NCBI RefSeq assembly: GCF_037974355.1
Contig: NZ_CP150235.1
Location: 2,418,001 to 2,482,000 of the forward strand
DNA from: Paenibacillus sp. FSL R5-0517
GTDB taxonomy: Bacteria; Bacillota; Bacilli; Paenibacillales; Paenibacillaceae
Direction of reading: 5' to 3'
DNA length: 64,000 nt
Every line of letters starts with the position of its first letter. Position 1 is the stretch's first letter. The translations under genes were made by a program, and so were the position numbers. Below the pieces are notes generated by a model that ran no database searches, had not been told where the DNA came from, and worked only from the letters and a program-made list of their open reading frames with translations. Of the stretch, positions 60,958 through 64,000 are shown piece by piece.

Positions 60958-61415
60958 TGAAAAAAATGATGCCCTGGCTTGCAACGATGTTGCTTGCAAT
61001 AACACTCATTGTGGTGGTTGTGTTTGTATTTATGCAAGGACAGAACGGGAATAAGGACGACACACATACGGCGGCAGCTTCAGAAAAGAAGATGACTGCG
61101 GATGAGATTGTAGAGGTTTCCTCTGAGCTTGGAGAAATTAAAACCAACTTGGCTGATACGGATCATGTTGTAGTTGTCAGCTTCTCATTCAAGTTGTCAG
61201 ACAAAACAGCCAAAGAAGATTTTGAGAAAATTAAAGAAATTACAGTGAAGCCTATTATCATTCAGACGTTTGCGGATACAAAGTCTGAGGAGCTGGCTAC
61301 AGCGAAGGGCCGAGTACAATTTAATGAGAGATTGACCGGACTAATTAATGAAGCTTTACCTGAAGGTAAGTTGAGCAGCACCAGTTTTTCAGCTTTTGTA
61401 ATGGCGCCAATGTAA
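60957..61415 (+). CDS. fliL: Flagellar basal body-associated protein FliL
   Basis: A 152-residue protein with one N-terminal membrane helix (about 8-27) and a periplasm-side FliL domain. It supports stators around the motor. The ATG at 60957 overlaps the swrD stop, and GGAGG is upstream. Confidence 0.93.
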   Translation: MKKMMPWLATMLLAITLIVVVVFVFMQGQNGNKDDTHTAAASEKKMTADEIVEVSSELGEIKTNLADTDHVVVVSFSFKLSDKTAKEDFEKIKEITVKPIIIQTFADTKSEELATAKGRVQFNERLTGLINEALPEGKLSSTSFSAFVMAPM

Positions 61416-61455
61416 ATGAACAGAACACGCTGTAGACCTGTAAGGGGGTGAGAAC

Positions 61456-62454
61456 ATGGTGGATGTATTATCACAAAATGAGATTGACGCCCTATTAGCA
61501 GCCCTTTCTTCTGGTGAGATGGATGCGGAAGAATTGAAGAAGGAAGAAACTCAGAAGAAAATCAGATCGTACGATTTTAAGCGGGCAGTGCGTTTTTCCA
61601 AAGACCATATCAGAAGCTTGACTCGTATTCATGAAAACTTTGCACGCTTTCTCACCACTTATTTTTCAGCCCAACTGCGGACGTTCGTTCAAATCAATGT
61701 CGTTCAGGTCGAACAGTTGCCTTATGATGAGTTTATCCGTTCTATTCCTAAGATGACGATATTGAACATTTTTGAAGCGGAGCCACTACAGGGAAGAATG
61801 GTGATGGAAGTCCATCCGAACGTGGGATATGCGATGTTGGATCGCCTGCTTGGTGGAACGGGGAGTGCTCCGACAAAGATTGCATCGATGACGGAGATTG
61901 AAACGACCATCATGGAGCGAATATTCAGCCGTGCATTTGAAAGTTTGCAGGAAGCATGGAAGACCGTGTTGGATATTTCCCCAAGGATGGAAGCGCTCGA
62001 GACCAATCCGCAATTTATGCAGATTGTATCTCCCAATGAAACGATTGCTCTGATCTCGCTCAGCACCAAAATTGGTGACACGACAGGCATGATCAATCTA
62101 TGTATACCGCATGTCGTTCTTGAACCTATTATGTCACGGTTGTCCACTCATCAGTGGTTTGTTTCGGAGAAGAAAACCAGAGCTCCGGAAGAATATGATG
62201 CTTTAAGAGAGCGTGTGAACAAAGCCAAATTACCCATCGTTGCGGAATTGGGAGAATCCAGAATTTCAATTGCAGAATTTCTGGGTCTGTCCGTTGGTGA
62301 TGTCATTACGTTGAACAAACCAGTGGATGAGGGACTTTCCATTAAAGTGGGTGACAAACTGAAATACATGGGCAGTCCGGGGACAATCAAGGACCGTGTG
62401 GCTGTGCAAATAGACGAGATTGTCACCGAAGGAGTTGAAGAATTTGACGAGTAA
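61456..62454 (+). CDS. fliM: Flagellar motor switch protein FliM
   Basis: A 332-residue C-ring protein. The N-terminal LSQNEIDALLAAL is the CheY-P binding motif. A CheC-like middle domain and a C-terminal SpoA domain follow. The ATG follows GGGGGTGAG. It overlaps fliY by 11 bases. Confidence 0.97.
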   Translation: MVDVLSQNEIDALLAALSSGEMDAEELKKEETQKKIRSYDFKRAVRFSKDHIRSLTRIHENFARFLTTYFSAQLRTFVQINVVQVEQLPYDEFIRSIPKMTILNIFEAEPLQGRMVMEVHPNVGYAMLDRLLGGTGSAPTKIASMTEIETTIMERIFSRAFESLQEAWKTVLDISPRMEALETNPQFMQIVSPNETIALISLSTKIGDTTGMINLCIPHVVLEPIMSRLSTHQWFVSEKKTRAPEEYDALRERVNKAKLPIVAELGESRISIAEFLGLSVGDVITLNKPVDEGLSIKVGDKLKYMGSPGTIKDRVAVQIDEIVTEGVEEFDE

Positions 62455-63718
62455 GGATTATTTATCCCAAGAAGAAATCGATGCTTTGCTCAGGCAATCG
62501 GAGTCGATAAACAGCTCGGAGCCCGCTGAAAAGACGGTTGATGATTTTTTGACCGAGCTGGAGCAGGATGCCTTGGGGGAGATTGGTAACATTACATTTG
62601 GTAGCGCGGCAACAGCCTTATCCACGCTATTGGGCCTCAAAGTAGATATTACAACACCTAAAGTTTCTATTATTAGTCGAACGCAGTTTGAAGAAGCTTT
62701 TCCCAAGCCGCATGTTGCCGTTCATGTGAATTACGTGGATGGATTTGAAGGCATTAACTCGCTTGTTATCAAGAAGAGAGATGCTCAAGTCATCGCTGAT
62801 TTGATGCTGGGTGGCGAAGGAAATCCGGTCGATGAAGAACTGAACGAAATCCATATTAGTGCAGTACAGGAAGCAATGAACCAGATGATGGGTTCATCTG
62901 CAACTTCAATGTCCACGATTTTTAATCGTTTTGTGAATATTTCTCCTCCGGGAATCGATATTCTCAATCTGGAGAGTGGAGAAGGTGTAAGTAATCTCCC
63001 GGCAGATGAGACTCTTATCCAAGTTTCATTTCGTTTGTTAATCGGGGATCTGATTGATTCCAATCTGATGCAGTTGCTTCCAGTGCATTTTGCCAAAAAC
63101 ATGGTAGATATGTTGATTGGAGGTGCTCAGGAGTCAACTGCCAGCGCACCAGTGGCATCAACCCCTGAACCTGCACCAGCACCCGTACCCGCAACGCCAC
63201 CACCAGTGGCTGAGCAGCCGCCCGTTCAACACCAGCAGCCCCCACAGGCTCCTCAGCAGCCTGTTCAGGACTATAACGGATATGGACAGACTCCGATGGG
63301 GATGCCGCAAGGAATGCCGCCACAGCAGCCGTATGGCATGCCACCGCAGCAACCTTATGGTGCACCTCAACATTATGGTGGAATGCCAAATAGGAATGTT
63401 AACGTACAGCCAGTTCAATTCGCCAATTTACAAAATGGGGCGTACGGTCAGGTAGACGAAAACAATTTGAATTTATTGATGGACATTCCCCTTAAAGTCA
63501 CCGTAGAATTAGGAAGGACCCAGAAGCAAATTAAAGATATTTTGGAACTGTCACAGGGTTCGATTGTCGAACTGGATAAGTTAGCCGGGGAACCTGTCGA
63601 TATTTTGGTGAATAACAAACTGATCGCCAAGGGAGAAGTTGTCGTTATAGACGAAAACTTTGGTGTTCGTGTTATAGATATCGTTAGCCAATGGGACCGA
63701 ATTCAGAAATTACAATAA
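62444..63718 (+). CDS. fliY: Flagellar motor switch phosphatase FliY
   Basis: A 424-residue protein that combines an N-terminal CheY-P binding peptide (LSQEEIDALL), a CheC-like phosphatase domain with two active-site helices (LGEIGNITFGSAATAL and VQEAMNQMMGSSATSM), a Pro/Gln-rich linker (about 235-325), and a C-terminal FliN/SpoA domain (VTVELGRTQKQIKDIL). TTG at 62444 lies nine bases after GAAGGAG inside fliM's end. It dephosphorylates CheY-P at the switch (known in Bacillus). Confidence 0.95.
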   Translation: MTSKDYLSQEEIDALLRQSESINSSEPAEKTVDDFLTELEQDALGEIGNITFGSAATALSTLLGLKVDITTPKVSIISRTQFEEAFPKPHVAVHVNYVDGFEGINSLVIKKRDAQVIADLMLGGEGNPVDEELNEIHISAVQEAMNQMMGSSATSMSTIFNRFVNISPPGIDILNLESGEGVSNLPADETLIQVSFRLLIGDLIDSNLMQLLPVHFAKNMVDMLIGGAQESTASAPVASTPEPAPAPVPATPPPVAEQPPVQHQQPPQAPQQPVQDYNGYGQTPMGMPQGMPPQQPYGMPPQQPYGAPQHYGGMPNRNVNVQPVQFANLQNGAYGQVDENNLNLLMDIPLKVTVELGRTQKQIKDILELSQGSIVELDKLAGEPVDILVNNKLIAKGEVVVIDENFGVRVIDIVSQWDRIQKLQ

Positions 63719-63746
63719 GCACAATTTAGGGAGGACTTGAATCAAG

Positions 63747-64000
63747 ATGGCAAACCGAATTTTAGTCGTAGACGACGCTGCATTTATGAGAATGATGATC
63801 CGGGACATTTTGTCCAAAAATGGATATGAGGTTGTTGGTGAGGCACAGGATGGTTCACAAGCCATTGAGAAATTTAAAGAGCTTCGTCCGGATCTGATCA
63901 CAATGGATATTACGATGCCTGAGATGGATGGCATTGCAGCTTTGAAAGAAATCAAGAAGATTGATGCTAACGCTAAAGTGATTATGTGCTCGGCCATGGG
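63747..64000 (+). CDS. cheY: Chemotaxis response regulator CheY, 5' part
   Basis: The first 84 codons of a single-domain response regulator, cut by the window end. Acidic pocket Asp9-Asp10, phosphoacceptor Asp54 in ITMDITMP, and Ser82 in CSAMG are present. The ATG at 63747 follows GGGAGG. It follows fliY as in the Bacillus fla/che operon, and the product is the partner of FliM and FliY. Confidence 0.96.
   Translation, partial: MANRILVVDDAAFMRMMIRDILSKNGYEVVGEAQDGSQAIEKFKELRPDLITMDITMPEMDGIAALKEIKKIDANAKVIMCSAM

Noticed and set aside
1..64000. tRNA, rRNA, CRISPR arrays, insertion sequences, prophage or transposase genes
   Set aside because: None were seen. No repeat-spacer pattern, no cloverleaf with a T-loop, and no integrase or transposase motif in any long frame.

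Overview
The window reads as a chromosomal segment of a Paenibacillus-type, spore-forming, flagellated Firmicute. The evidence is Bacillales gene order (coaD-spoVV-ylbL-ylbM; yceD-rpmF-fapR-plsX-fab-rnc-smc-ftsY; ylxM-ffh-rpsP-khpA-rimM-trmD-rplS; rbgA-rnhB-ylqG-ylqH-yraN; sucCD-dprA-topA-trmFO-hslVU; fla/che), purine-rich ribosome binding sites, many TTG/GTG starts, and a paeninodin-type leader peptide. The genus is an inference from gene order and protein style; no search was run.

Layout. 1-4545: end of coaD, the sporulation transporter spoVV (ylbJ), the PDZ-Lon protease ylbL and tmcAL. 4718-6415: flavohemoglobin hmp, with a class-II Fnr/Crp-type promoter. 6416-14518: yceD-rpmF, then the lipid operon fapR-plsX-fabH-fabD-fabG-acpP-fabF, ending in rnc. 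14890-24628: smc, ftsY, trhA, ylxM-ffh, rpsP-khpA and rimM-trmD. 24817-27556: an accessory insertion (VOC protein, FG-GAP propeller, polysaccharide deacetylase) separating trmD from rplS. 27951-34126: rplS, lepB, rbgA, rnhB, ylqG, ylqH, yraN. 34127-39334: a second accessory block (orphan lasso-type precursor, exported carboxypeptidase-regulatory-domain protein, nitroreductase, comM, ohrR). 39577-48808: sucCD, dprA, topA, trmFO, hslVU. 48809-49785: a 977-base AT-rich gap where codY would be expected. 49786-64000: the flagellar operon flgB to cheY, cut by the window end.

The genes are mostly housekeeping: fatty-acid and phospholipid initiation under FapR, protein targeting (SRP and FtsY), ribosome assembly, chromosome organisation, TCA cycle, DNA topology and flagellar export.

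The most unusual content is noncoding or accessory: (1) three copies of a ~150-195 base structured intergenic repeat, at 11040, 14649 and 23111, whose outer stems differ in sequence but keep pairing; (2) an orphan paeninodin-like leader peptide whose core lacks the ring-closing Asp/Glu, with two near-identical palindromes upstream; (3) the YlqG/YlqH pair, which resembles the FliK and FlhB C-terminal domains outside the flagellar operon; (4) a sigma-D-like promoter, small ORF and terminator in the gap before flgB; (5) a TGTGA-N6-TCACA site spaced at -41.5 from the predicted hmp start.
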